Assembly: GCF_030408815.1 (NCBI RefSeq)
Contig: NZ_CP047355.1
Coordinates: 806,001 to 870,000 of the forward strand
DNA length: 64,000 nucleotides
Reading direction: 5' to 3'
Source of the DNA: Corynebacterium freiburgense
GTDB taxonomy: Bacteria; Actinomycetota; Actinomycetes; Mycobacteriales; Mycobacteriaceae
Shown here: one piece after another, positions 52,984-62,048 of the stretch
Layout of the letters: the number at the start of each line of letters is the position of its first letter
Position numbering within the stretch: the first letter of the stretch is position 1
Position numbers and translations under genes: made by a program
The notes under the pieces: generated by a model
The model's input: the letters and a program-made list of their open reading frames with translations, nothing else
What the model was told of the DNA's origin: nothing
The model's database searches: none

Positions 52984-53017
52984 AGCCCCACAGCAAAAGC
53001 CCCACAGCAAAAGCCCC
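52984..53017 (+). repeat. 14-bp tandem repeat, 2.4 copies, upstream of metG
   Basis: AGCCCCACAGCAAA occurs at 52984 and 52998, followed by a partial AGCCCC at 53012. The rest of 52882-53117 should hold the metG promoter; no T-box leader is visible. Confidence 0.85.
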
Positions 53018-53117
53018 GTATCTCACTAGGGGGCAGTAGTGCTAACCAATAGGTATACAGTGAGGTTTCGTCGCTTCGCTTCGCGTATTTGCGTTTCTAT
53101 AAATTAAGGTGGAATGC

Positions 53118-54947
53118 ATGACAAAGTCTGTGCTCACTGCGGTTGCTTGGCCTTATGCCAATGGTCCTCGCCATATTGGTCATGTGGCGGGTTTTGGTGT
53201 TCCTTCTGATGTGTTTTCGCGTTTTCAGCGAATGTCAGGAGCTGATGTGCTAATGATTTCGGGCACGGATGAGCATGGAACTCCGTTGTTGGTGCAGGCG
53301 GAGAAGGAGGGAGTTTCGGTCCAGGAGTTGGCGGATCGGTATAACGCCCAAATTGTGGAGGATCTTGCGGGCCTTGGTCTTTCATATGATTTATTTACTC
53401 GCACTACTACACGCAACCATTATGCGGTGGTCCAGGAACTATTCCGTGGTTTGTATGCGAATGGTTATATGGTGAAAGAAACTACGCTTGGGGCGATTTC
53501 CCCTTCGACGGGCCGTACGTTGCCGGATCGGTATATTGAGGGCACTTGCCCAATTTGTGGTGCTGGTGGTGCTCGTGGGGATCAGTGTGACAATTGTGGT
53601 AATCAGCTTGATCCCTCAGATCTGATTAACCCGGTTTCTAAAATCAACGGCGAAACCCCACAGTTTGTGGAAACCGAGCATTTCCTTTTGGATTTGCCGG
53701 CACTTGCGGAGGCACTCGCTAACTGGTTGCAACAGCGTGAGGATTGGCGCCCGAATGTGCTGAAGTTTTCATTGAACTTGTTAAAGGATATTCGTCCCCG
53801 CGCAATGACCAGGGATATTGATTGGGGTGTGCCAATCCCAATCGATGGCTGGCAGGATAATAACGCCAAAAAGCTGTATGTCTGGTTTGATGCTGTTGTT
53901 GGCTATCTATCGGCTTCAATAGAGTGGGCATTCCGTAGCGGCAACCCGGAGGCCTGGCGGAAGTTTTGGTGTGACCCATCTGCCGATTCGTTTTATTTTA
54001 TGGGCAAGGACAATATCACGTTCCATTCCCAGATTTGGCCCGCTGAGCTCTTAGGTTATCGCGGTTTAGGTTCCCGCGGTGGCAATCCGGGTGAGTTCGG
54101 GGATTTGCAGTTGCCTACAGAGGTTGTATCTTCAGAGTATCTCACTATGTCTGGTTCGAAGTTTTCTTCGTCTAAGGGTGTGGTGATTTATGTAAAGGAT
54201 TTCTTGCGTGAGTTTGGCCCGGATCCATTGCGGTATTTTATTGCTGTTGCCGGCCCGGAGAATAGTGATACGGATTTTACGTGGGAAGAGTTTGTTCGCC
54301 GGGTAAATAATGAGCTGGCTAATGGTTGGGGCAATTTGGTGAACCGCACGGTTTCTATGGCATTTAAGAATTTTGGTGAGGTGCCGCAACCGGGTGTGTT
54401 TACGGATTCGGATCGTCGTATTTTGGATTTGGCGGAGCAGGCATTTGGTGTGGTAGGTGAGGCACTATCGCATTCCAGGTTTAAGGCAGGCATTTCGCAT
54501 ATTATGCATGTGGTTGGGGAGGTCAATGCGTATATTGCGGAGCAGGAGCCATGGAAACTTGCCAAGGATGAGGCGCAGCGTGACCGGTTGGCTACAGTGT
54601 TGTGGACTGCGTTGCAGGTGGTTAGTGATTGCAATACGTTGCTTACTCCGTATTTGCCGTTTACTGCGCAAAAGGTTCATGAAACACTTGGGCGTGCTGG
54701 TGATTGGTCGGGGTTCCCGGAGATTCGGCAGGTTGTTGATGATATGCCGGTATCGCCAGTTGGTGTTGGCGTTCCGGCGGAGGGGCGCGCATATCCGGTA
54801 ATTACTGGGGATTATGCGCAGGCGCAGGCAATTTGGCAGCGTATCGACGTCGCGCCCGGCACTGTGCTTGCAAAGCCTAAGCCGCTTATTGCCAAACTGC
54901 CTTCGGAGCTTGGTGAAACTGGTCCGGAGTGGGCTCCGGTTCAGTAG
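53118..54947 (+). CDS. metG: Methionyl-tRNA synthetase
   Basis: A 609-residue class I synthetase. It shows the HIGH-type motif as [12 protein letters not shown], a zinc knuckle [25 protein letters not shown]-like connective regions, [37 protein letters not shown] and a KMSKS-type loop GSKFSSSKG. Length corresponds to the form without the C-terminal dimerisation domain. I chose the ATG nine bases after AAGGTGG. It is convergent with the TetR gene after only 6 bp. Confidence 0.96.
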   Translation: MTKSVLTAVAWPYANGPRHIGHVAGFGVPSDVFSRFQRMSGADVLMISGTDEHGTPLLVQAEKEGVSVQELADRYNAQIVEDLAGLGLSYDLFTRTTTRNHYAVVQELFRGLYANGYMVKETTLGAISPSTGRTLPDRYIEGTCPICGAGGARGDQCDNCGNQLDPSDLINPVSKINGETPQFVETEHFLLDLPALAEALANWLQQREDWRPNVLKFSLNLLKDIRPRAMTRDIDWGVPIPIDGWQDNNAKKLYVWFDAVVGYLSASIEWAFRSGNPEAWRKFWCDPSADSFYFMGKDNITFHSQIWPAELLGYRGLGSRGGNPGEFGDLQLPTEVVSSEYLTMSGSKFSSSKGVVIYVKDFLREFGPDPLRYFIAVAGPENSDTDFTWEEFVRRVNNELANGWGNLVNRTVSMAFKNFGEVPQPGVFTDSDRRILDLAEQAFGVVGEALSHSRFKAGISHIMHVVGEVNAYIAEQEPWKLAKDEAQRDRLATVLWTALQVVSDCNTLLTPYLPFTAQKVHETLGRAGDWSGFPEIRQVVDDMPVSPVGVGVPAEGRAYPVITGDYAQAQAIWQRIDVAPGTVLAKPKPLIAKLPSELGETGPEWAPVQ

Positions 54948-54953
54948 GATGTT

Positions 54954-55613
54954 TTAGAATTCTGGTGCGAGTTTCGCTTCGAGTCCACGGATAATAAATT
55001 CGACTTTACGTTCGAGGTATCCGCGTTCAATCCAAGCTTCATTTGGTGGGAAGTGGGTGGCGCCGCCGGTTTCTTTAGCGGCGGCGTCGAAGATTTGTTT
55101 GGCCTGTTCGAATCCTGTGATGCCGTGCTCGGTGGAGGCGCGGAATGTTGTGACTTGGATATGGGTCATAAGGGTAATATCCCCGAGGAAATCGAGTGTA
55201 AAGTCGATTACATTTGTGTTTCCGGGGAAGCCTGCCTTTGTCAGTGATTTGCCAAAATCTTCGAAGTATTGTTGAACATGGATATGGGCGCCAGGGGTAT
55301 CAACGATTGCTTTTGTGGTGCCGGGGTGTCGTTCGGCAAAGGACCAAAGTTCGTCGACATAGAAGCGGAGTTGATCTTGCCATGATTGTGTCTCTGGTGG
55401 GAGCTGGAGTTCTTTCGCTGCGTGTCTAAGGCACAGGTGTACGAGTTCCTCCCGGGTTGAGACGACTCTATAAAGGGAGGGCGTGGACACCTTAAGCGCT
55501 CGCGCGACGTCGGAAAGCGTAAAGGTGTCCAAGCCGAGGCTAAGAGCTGTAGTGATCACATCTTCGATGTGGAAACGTGGTTTCGGCCCGGTTTTGCGCC
55601 CTACGGTGGTCAT
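54954..55613 (-). CDS. TetR-family regulator ending the ECF/ABC operon
   Basis: A 219-residue TetR-type protein with HIEDVITTALSLGLDTFTLSDVARALKVSTPSLYRVVSTREELVHL at the N-terminus and a TetR C-terminal-like ligand domain. It lies 10 bp after the last ABC gene and is thus part of the six-gene operon. Probably it senses the transported compound or metal state. I chose the ATG at 55613; the longer frame overlaps the ABC gene. Confidence 0.85.
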   Translation of the reverse strand: MTTVGRKTGPKPRFHIEDVITTALSLGLDTFTLSDVARALKVSTPSLYRVVSTREELVHLCLRHAAKELQLPPETQSWQDQLRFYVDELWSFAERHPGTTKAIVDTPGAHIHVQQYFEDFGKSLTKAGFPGNTNVIDFTLDFLGDITLMTHIQVTTFRASTEHGITGFEQAKQIFDAAAKETGGATHFPPNEAWIERGYLERKVEFIIRGLEAKLAPEF

Positions 55614-55623
55614 GGATGTGATC

Positions 55624-57396
55624 TTACTTTGCTGTGAGGCTCCAACCAGTGGCGGCGAGCCTACGGTTCCAGAAATTCCGGTAAGGACCGTTGGCTTCAT
55701 AGAGTTCCTCATGGGCGCCTTGTTCGACAATGTGTCCGTTATCGTCCAGGACGATAATTTTATCGGCCGTGCGAACAGTATCGAGCTTGTGTGCGATTAC
55801 AAGGAATGTTGATTGTGCACGGAGTCGCTCCATTGCGGCAAGAATATTGCGTTCGTTTTCTGCGTCGAGCGCTGATGTCGCCTCATCAAAGAGTACGATT
55901 GGCGCGTTTTTTAGCAAGGCTCGAGCCACGGATACGCGTTGACGTTCGCCGCCAGATAGGGAACGACCGCCCTCGCCGACTTTGGTATCCCAACCATTAG
56001 GTAAATGCTCTGCGATCTTATCGACGCCCGCGAGTGTTGCGGCCTCAAGAAGTTCAGCGTCGGTGGCATTTGGGTTGCCAACGCGAATATTTGCGGCCAA
56101 GGTGTCGTCGAACAGGTATACGTCCTGAAAGACCATGGATAACCTGGACATTAGTGCCTCGGTCCCAAGTTGCCGAATATCTATTCCATCAACGCTTACC
56201 GTTCCGTGTTCCACATCCCAGAATCGGCTTACAAGGCGAGCGATTGTGGTTTTACCTGAGCCTGAAGGTCCCACAATTGCCGTGACTTGGTGGGGTTCAG
56301 CTGAAAATGAAATATTCCGCAAAACAGGCTTTTCTGGATGGTAGCCAAAAGTAACGTCTGAGAATTCGATGCGGCCACTACCATCGCCTTCGAGTGGCTG
56401 TTTGGGTTCGGGGAGGGTCGGGGCGTCGGTAATCTCCGACATTTCCTCCAGAGGAGGCCGGGCACTATCAACGCCGATTATAAGTTGTCCAAACTCATTT
56501 AGATTTTGTGTAAAGCGTAGCGTGAGACCGATAAAAACAATTGTTTCAATAGCACTGAATGAGCCGTCAAGAGCTGCGAATGAAATTACGGTAATAATGG
56601 ACACTACGAAGAACTGAACCACAATTCCATTGAGCATTAGTGGGATCATGGAAAGCCAAAGTTCTTTTAGCATGGCCTGCCCGTTTATTTTTAACGCATT
56701 TTCTAATGGTTGGAAATGCTTTGCTCGGCCAGCAGCTCGAATCGCCGGTTGGCAGGTGGCAAACTCCACTATGCGGTGAGAAAGTTCCTGTTCAGAGGGA
56801 ACCACGGCATCGGCGAAGCGGCGTTTTAAACTTTGGGCAAATAACATGATTATTGCCGCGAATGGCGCGAGAATTGTAAGAGTTAGTCCGAGACGAGGGT
56901 CCCAAATCCACGAACCAATCAAAATAACCACAAGTGTGGCCAGATTGCTAAATAGCAAGTTGATCATATGCGCCAGTGCTTGACCAGAGCTCATAAGCCC
57001 ATGGGTAACTAGTCGAGATAATTCACCTGTTCGCTCGCTGCGGAACCAGCCTAGAGGCAGCGTAGCCAGGGAGACGCCAATTTTATTGTGGCAATCTTTC
57101 ATAAAGTTCAATGCAGAAGAATAACTATGCCGAGCCGCAAAGTAGCGGAATACTCCGCCAAGTAGCGCGAGTGCGGCAAGCGTTATTAACCATCCTGGAA
57201 TGGATAAACCAAACTGAGGTTCGTTTGTGACTAAACATGCAGCGATTGGAATAAGCGTAAGCATTCCTAGGCCGTCAAAAGTCCCAGATAAAAACGCATT
57301 GGCTGCTGATTTACGTTGATGCATTACCCCCTCTGAATCCATAAACCGTTGACATTTACGGAGCAGGAAAGGATCTTCAAGTACTGAGCGGATCAT
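55624..57396 (-). CDS. ABC transporter, fused membrane and ATPase domains (second half-transporter)
   Basis: A 590-residue half-transporter of the exporter fold. Six membrane segments lie within residues 30-320. The ATPase domain follows: Walker A GPSGSGKTT, signature LSGGERQRVSVARALL, Walker B IVLFDEATSALD and H loop VIAHKLDTVRTAD. It starts inside the stop of its partner (ATGA), so they likely form a heterodimer. This type includes IrtAB of mycobacteria, exporter-shaped importers of iron-siderophores, and the SiaDE-like pairs beside heme ECF systems of streptococci. Confidence 0.9.
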   Translation of the reverse strand: MIRSVLEDPFLLRKCQRFMDSEGVMHQRKSAANAFLSGTFDGLGMLTLIPIAACLVTNEPQFGLSIPGWLITLAALALLGGVFRYFAARHSYSSALNFMKDCHNKIGVSLATLPLGWFRSERTGELSRLVTHGLMSSGQALAHMINLLFSNLATLVVILIGSWIWDPRLGLTLTILAPFAAIIMLFAQSLKRRFADAVVPSEQELSHRIVEFATCQPAIRAAGRAKHFQPLENALKINGQAMLKELWLSMIPLMLNGIVVQFFVVSIITVISFAALDGSFSAIETIVFIGLTLRFTQNLNEFGQLIIGVDSARPPLEEMSEITDAPTLPEPKQPLEGDGSGRIEFSDVTFGYHPEKPVLRNISFSAEPHQVTAIVGPSGSGKTTIARLVSRFWDVEHGTVSVDGIDIRQLGTEALMSRLSMVFQDVYLFDDTLAANIRVGNPNATDAELLEAATLAGVDKIAEHLPNGWDTKVGEGGRSLSGGERQRVSVARALLKNAPIVLFDEATSALDAENERNILAAMERLRAQSTFLVIAHKLDTVRTADKIIVLDDNGHIVEQGAHEELYEANGPYRNFWNRRLAATGWSLTAK

Positions 57397-59162
57397 GAGT
57401 GCACCTCCATAAGGTTATGAATGGCTTCAGCGGTAACTTCAACGCCTTGTAGAAAATCGGTGATTCGGCCATCACGCAAAAGAACTACTTGGTCAGCTCC
57501 AATAATGGTTTCTGGTTTATGTCCAATAACAAGAACTGTTCGTCCCTGCACCAGACGGTTGAGGGCGGCTTGAATTTCAGCCTCACAATCAGGATCCGTG
57601 GCTGCGGTGGCCTCGTCGAGGATTAATATTGGGGTATCGGCAAGCAATGCCCTAGCAATGGCAATGCGTTGTTTCTGCCCGCCGGAAAGTTCGGCATCAT
57701 CGCCAACAATCGTTTCCCAACCTTTGGGCAGCGCCTCGATATCCTGCAAGATTTGGGCATTGAGAGCTGCTTCAAGGATTTGTTCATCAGTAGCATCGGG
57801 TGCGGCAAGGGTGATATTGTCCCGAATACTAATCTCTGGCAATTGTGGGTTTTGCAGTACAAAAGACACAAGGTTGTACAGCTTTTCAGTGGGCAGATCC
57901 TGAATATTCACGCCACCAATAGTGATCGAACCAGTTTTTGGATCTTGGAATCGGGCGAGCATTGTAGCCAACGTGGATTTGCCAGAGCCAGAAGGGCCAA
58001 TGAGTGCAGTGATGCTCCCTGGTGGCAAGGTGAGGTGAATATCTTTGAGTACTTGATGATCACCATATGCAAATGAAACACCATTAAATTCGATAGTAGT
58101 TTCAGGAACTTCAATGTCCAGATCAGTGTTTGGTAGTTCTGGGCCATCGATAAACTCAACAATGCGGAGTGCAGAATTTCCAGCAAGCTGATATGACCAG
58201 GTCGTAGTGCCAATAATAAGAATGGTTGCGGGTAGTACCAATGAAATAAGGGTGGTTGTCATAATATCCACAGGGGAGATATACCCAGCATGTACAAGCG
58301 CAGCGCCACCAGCGATATTGACAAGTACCAGAATTGGAACGCTAATTGTTGCTTCAGAAAGGGCAGACATCCGCAGCAGAGGGGATACCCAGGCTAGATA
58401 GAACTTATGGAACTGCGATGTGGCGTTTTGATATCGTTGGTGGGATTCACCAACAGTATTAAACGCCTTAACAACTTCAATGCCGTCTGCAAATTCAACT
58501 GCAGTTGATGATACTTCGCCGAGGTAGTTGTCCATTTCTGCGGTTTTTACACCCATATCTTTCATGGAATACAACTGCACAAGTAGGTAAAGAGGCAAGG
58601 TACCAATAGCGAGTAGTCCAAGGCGCCAATCAATGTATATTGCATAACACAGCAGCGAAATAGGAACCACAACCGCAACGGTTATTTCTACCGGAGCGTG
58701 TGCGACTAATTGGTGCAGCGTCCGTGTGTCATCTTGTACAGCTTTCCGAACTCGCCCGGATGTTGTGTCACTAAACCAGGACAATGGGGCGCGAGCAACT
58801 CGATCAATAATCTGCTGGCGCAGATTTCGAACAAGAATATTATCTGCAAAGTGGGTAATGGCAAGGGCGATAAATAGTAGTGTGAGTTGCCCGATAAATG
58901 TAGCAATCAGCCACCAGATCAAATCTTGTACCGCTGCCTTGTCGGGGGCCACTCCAGCATTCTGGGCGTCGAGTAGCAGTCTGCCAAGTTCAACCAAGGC
59001 AACATATGGTGCAATAGCTAATGCTGCAGAGCACAATGCAACAAATCTGCCGATCATAAGTTGAGTTCGCACTGGTCGCAGTAGGCGTTTTAAGGCAATA
59101 TCGCCATCTTTGCGTTTTTGTTTTGATTCAGCAACCACTTGGTCTAAGTTTTTATCATTCAT
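57393..59162 (-). CDS. ABC transporter, fused membrane and ATPase domains (first half-transporter)
   Basis: A 589-residue partner of the following gene. Membrane segments span residues 35-310, with KHFADN-like linkers. The ATPase part has Walker A GPSGSGKST, signature LSGGQKQRIAIARAL, Walker B ILILDEATAATDPD and H loop VIGHKPETI. I chose ATG 59162, which overlaps the ECF ATPase stop by 4 bp; an upstream ATG in frame would overlap it by 52 bp. Coupled translation on both sides supports one complex with the next gene. Confidence 0.9.
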   Translation of the reverse strand: MNDKNLDQVVAESKQKRKDGDIALKRLLRPVRTQLMIGRFVALCSAALAIAPYVALVELGRLLLDAQNAGVAPDKAAVQDLIWWLIATFIGQLTLLFIALAITHFADNILVRNLRQQIIDRVARAPLSWFSDTTSGRVRKAVQDDTRTLHQLVAHAPVEITVAVVVPISLLCYAIYIDWRLGLLAIGTLPLYLLVQLYSMKDMGVKTAEMDNYLGEVSSTAVEFADGIEVVKAFNTVGESHQRYQNATSQFHKFYLAWVSPLLRMSALSEATISVPILVLVNIAGGAALVHAGYISPVDIMTTTLISLVLPATILIIGTTTWSYQLAGNSALRIVEFIDGPELPNTDLDIEVPETTIEFNGVSFAYGDHQVLKDIHLTLPPGSITALIGPSGSGKSTLATMLARFQDPKTGSITIGGVNIQDLPTEKLYNLVSFVLQNPQLPEISIRDNITLAAPDATDEQILEAALNAQILQDIEALPKGWETIVGDDAELSGGQKQRIAIARALLADTPILILDEATAATDPDCEAEIQAALNRLVQGRTVLVIGHKPETIIGADQVVLLRDGRITDFLQGVEVTAEAIHNLMEVHS

Positions 59163-60592
59163 GAGTGCATGTCCTCCTTTGGTTGAAGAATGTGCAAATA
59201 GTCGGCGCACGCTTGAACGAGCTCGGCATCATGAGTAATCACAATGATCACTGCGCCAGCATCAGCCAACGATCGGAATTGCTTGGAAATTGCTTCTAAG
59301 TGTTCGATTCCCACACCTGACGTGGGTTCATCAAATACATAAACGCGTTTTCGATGAGCCATTGCAGTGGCAATTACCAGGCGCTGTCGCTGTCCTCCCG
59401 AAAGTGAATGAGGATGGCGATCCGCCAGGGATGCTAGATCCATGTCCGCTAAGAGGGATTCGGTATCTACATGGTGGCGAATTCCCAAAGTTACTTCTGA
59501 TGCAACAGTTTCTGCGAATAATTGACGCCCGACATCTTGCATCACAATATAGCTTTCGGCGACGCGTTGTTTTGCGGAAAGAACCGTACCATCAAGTGTG
59601 ATTTGTGCTCCTGTGTTTCGGTCCGGTTGGGCTAGCCCGCACAAAATTCTTCCGAAAGTAGTTTTCCCAACACCGTTTGGGCCCATAAGTGCGCAAATTT
59701 TTCCTGCCGGGAAGTACAAGTGTTCAATATTTAGTACACGCGTTTCATTCACCGTGTATTGGAGATTTGATATTTCCAATCCTTCGGATCCACTTGGTTC
59801 GGCATGTGTTGGCAGTCTAGGGATACTACCAAGCTTCGGTGTTTTTAGCTCCCGAAGACCCAAACTGTGGCGAGTTTTTGTGTCTAATTGGAAAAATTCA
59901 TTGCCCGTAAAAGTTTGAGCAATACGACCATCCCGGATATACAGCACTTGATCTACCATGTTCCGGAATGGGTGCAGCCTATGTTCTGCCAGCACAATGG
60001 TATGTCCGGTTTTTTTGAGTTTTGCGATGGTGCCTCGAAGCATTTCGATCCCATCATCTGAGAGATTTGATGTGGGCTCGTCAAAAAGCATGACATCGGT
60101 ATTGGGCATAAGTGCGGTAGCGTAGGCAACTTGTTGAAGTTGACCTCCGGATAGTCCGTGAAGCTTGCGGTGTAGCAACGAACTAATATTTGTTTCTTCG
60201 GAAACGGTATCGATGTGCTGCTGGATTTCTTCGCCAGGAATTCCGAGATTCTCTAGGCCGAAAGCAAGTTCGGTAATTACGGTATCGGTAAAGAATTGTG
60301 TCCGCGGGTTTTGAAAAACAGTGGCGCAATGTTTACTAGATGTGTGCAATGGGTGTTCACTTGGAGTAAATCCATTGATTTCAAGCGAACCTTGAAGTTT
60401 GCCTTCGTGAAAATGCGGCGCTAAGCCATTCAATAATTTAATAACGGTACTTTTGCCGGAACCAGATGGCCCAGCCAATAGTGTTATGGTGCCAGGGGCA
60501 CATGTAAACGAGAGATTTTCGACGCCGCGATGGGTAAGGTTTTGCAGCACCCCGGCGGTGTATTCGAAGGAAAGGTCGTTTGCGTGAATCAT
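59159..60592 (-). CDS. ECF transporter ATPase with two fused nucleotide-binding domains
   Basis: A 477-residue protein with two complete ATPase cassettes: first GPSGSGKST / LHGLSGGQLQQVAYATAL / VMLFDEPTSNLS, second GPNGVGKTT / LSGGQRQRLVIATAMA / VYVFDEPTSGVG. It supplies energy (EcfA and EcfA' in one chain) to the T and S subunits encoded directly upstream. ATGA overlaps on both ends. Confidence 0.93.
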   Translation of the reverse strand: MIHANDLSFEYTAGVLQNLTHRGVENLSFTCAPGTITLLAGPSGSGKSTVIKLLNGLAPHFHEGKLQGSLEINGFTPSEHPLHTSSKHCATVFQNPRTQFFTDTVITELAFGLENLGIPGEEIQQHIDTVSEETNISSLLHRKLHGLSGGQLQQVAYATALMPNTDVMLFDEPTSNLSDDGIEMLRGTIAKLKKTGHTIVLAEHRLHPFRNMVDQVLYIRDGRIAQTFTGNEFFQLDTKTRHSLGLRELKTPKLGSIPRLPTHAEPSGSEGLEISNLQYTVNETRVLNIEHLYFPAGKICALMGPNGVGKTTFGRILCGLAQPDRNTGAQITLDGTVLSAKQRVAESYIVMQDVGRQLFAETVASEVTLGIRHHVDTESLLADMDLASLADRHPHSLSGGQRQRLVIATAMAHRKRVYVFDEPTSGVGIEHLEAISKQFRSLADAGAVIIVITHDAELVQACADYLHILQPKEDMHS

Positions 60593-61269
60593 GGGAGCAC
60601 TCCAAATGTTAGGAGTGTTAGTGCGATCAATATCAGTAATAAGAAGATATCGAGAGGTCCGAATTTGAGTGGTGTGATACTTGTTGGTTTAATGTCGCTA
60701 CCTAAACCACGTACTAATGCTGCAGCTGCAAGTTCATCACCAGCTCGTACGACTGTGGAAATTAAGGGGACGATTACAAGTTCCCCATGTTGAAGCGGGT
60801 GAGTTAGCGTGCCGATAAATCCTGGTTGAAGCCCACGGAGTAGCATTGCTTCCCGAATTGCTTGTGCTTCCTGCGCAATTATTGGAAACATTCGCATTAC
60901 AACTGCAATGGGGATTACAAGCCATTGTGGGGTATGGATTGACCGTAAAGCAGCGATGAGTTTTCCTGATTGAATAATCATGACGGTATACACACCTATA
61001 CCGATGCTTACGGTAAATCTGGTAAACCAAAAAAACATAAAGCCAAGGGTTCCGGTAATACCGCCGAAGTTTTTAAGCACTAGAAAAGCGCCCAGAAATA
61101 GTGCGAAAATTAAACCAAAGATAATTGCTGCTTTTATCCTTTTAATGAATGTGAAGAGTGCAAAGGTGATTACGGCGATGGTAATGATTACGGGGAGCGG
61201 GCCATAACTTAATGCCAGGCAATTAAACCCGATCAGCGTAATCAATGCTGTTCGTGGATCGGGGCTCAT
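60589..61269 (-). CDS. ECF transporter transmembrane T subunit
   Basis: A 226-residue EcfT protein with about five membrane segments in the first 130 residues and the coupling region: VMRMFPIIAQEAQAIREAMLLRG (first Ala-Arg-Gly-type helix) and AAALVRGLGSD (second). These short ARG-type motifs dock onto the ATPase. It overlaps its neighbours by ATGA on either side. Confidence 0.92.
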   Translation of the reverse strand: MSPDPRTALITLIGFNCLALSYGPLPVIITIAVITFALFTFIKRIKAAIIFGLIFALFLGAFLVLKNFGGITGTLGFMFFWFTRFTVSIGIGVYTVMIIQSGKLIAALRSIHTPQWLVIPIAVVMRMFPIIAQEAQAIREAMLLRGLQPGFIGTLTHPLQHGELVIVPLISTVVRAGDELAAAALVRGLGSDIKPTSITPLKFGPLDIFLLLILIALTLLTFGVLP

Positions 61270-61844
61270 GCCAGCCCTGCGCGAGTAAAGTGTTTACGGC
61301 TTACTCGAACGCCAAGCAGGCCACCGAAATATCCCAAAAGAACCACTGCAATTGCCCAAACGCCAATAACCCATGGTTGGAATAAAGCGCGCATAGCGGA
61401 GGTGTATTCGTCACCCATTGTGGTGCTTATTTCGGCAAAGTAGGCATCAGCATTCATCACAATTGGGAGCAATGGGATAATCATGATTAAGCAAACAAAC
61501 GCGTATGCAATTGGGATTCGGGAAGCTAATTTCGTGCGGTCAGCACAAAGAAATAGATCGGCAATGAATCCGAATGCTGCACCCGCGAGAATGGTAAGCG
61601 CAAAATGCCCGGTAATAGTAAAAAGGATGCCGATAATTGTGTACAGCAGTGCCAGTGCGCCGATCTTTGGGGTACGAATGATATACAGCGTAATGATTAT
61701 GCCGCCGAGCATTATGCCAATAAACCAGCCTACAAACATAAAAGCAGGTCCAGCAAAACCAATCATGCCGCAGGCAAATGTGACAATAAAATACAGAGCG
61801 GAAAAAATACCGACATTAATAAAGTCGCGCGGTGTGAGTTTCAT
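61266..61844 (-). CDS. ECF transporter substrate-binding S subunit (Trep_Strep/MptD type)
   Basis: A 192-residue membrane protein with about six segments: LTPRDFINVGIFSALYFIVTFACGMIGF is the signature of the Trep_Strep (MptD) S-component group. Other segments include FVGWFIGIMLGGIIITLYII and IGVWAIAVVLLGYFGGLLG. The substrate of this group is not settled, but related systems with two adjacent exporter-type ABC genes have been tied to heme uptake in streptococci. I chose ATG 61844, six bases after GAGG; the frame upstream starts with TTG. First gene of the operon. Confidence 0.88.
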   Translation of the reverse strand: MKLTPRDFINVGIFSALYFIVTFACGMIGFAGPAFMFVGWFIGIMLGGIIITLYIIRTPKIGALALLYTIIGILFTITGHFALTILAGAAFGFIADLFLCADRTKLASRIPIAYAFVCLIMIIPLLPIVMNADAYFAEISTTMGDEYTSAMRALFQPWVIGVWAIAVVLLGYFGGLLGVRVSRKHFTRAGLA

Positions 61845-61871
61845 ACCGATCCTCGCAATCAATAGCAATGT

Positions 61872-61890
61872 AAAAGCAAGGCAAGCCTAA
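61872..61890 (-). promoter_or_regulatory. Candidate DtxR (iron repressor) site upstream of the ECF operon
   Basis: On the minus strand TTAGGCTTGCCTTGCTTTT lies 28-46 bp upstream of the ECF-S start. It matches 11 of 19 positions of the DtxR consensus (TTAGGTTAGCCTAACCTAA), including the whole TTAGG half and the GCCT core. Natural DtxR sites often match in 11-15 positions. A link to iron would fit a heme or siderophore transporter. Confidence 0.4.
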
Positions 61891-62048
61891 CACTTAAAGC
61901 CTATAATTATTAGGAACGGGGGTGGCCCTAATTGAAATGGCTGGCAATAAGGGGGTGATTCACTGGTTGCTGCCGAAGGTATTGCCCCCAATAACACGCC
62001 AATGTAAATATGGCCCCACCAGTACATTGCTGCTGATATGCTACTTTT

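Noticed and set aside
52882..53117. T-box or other leader upstream of metG
   Set aside because: No specifier stem or T-box sequence is visible; only a 14-bp tandem repeat.
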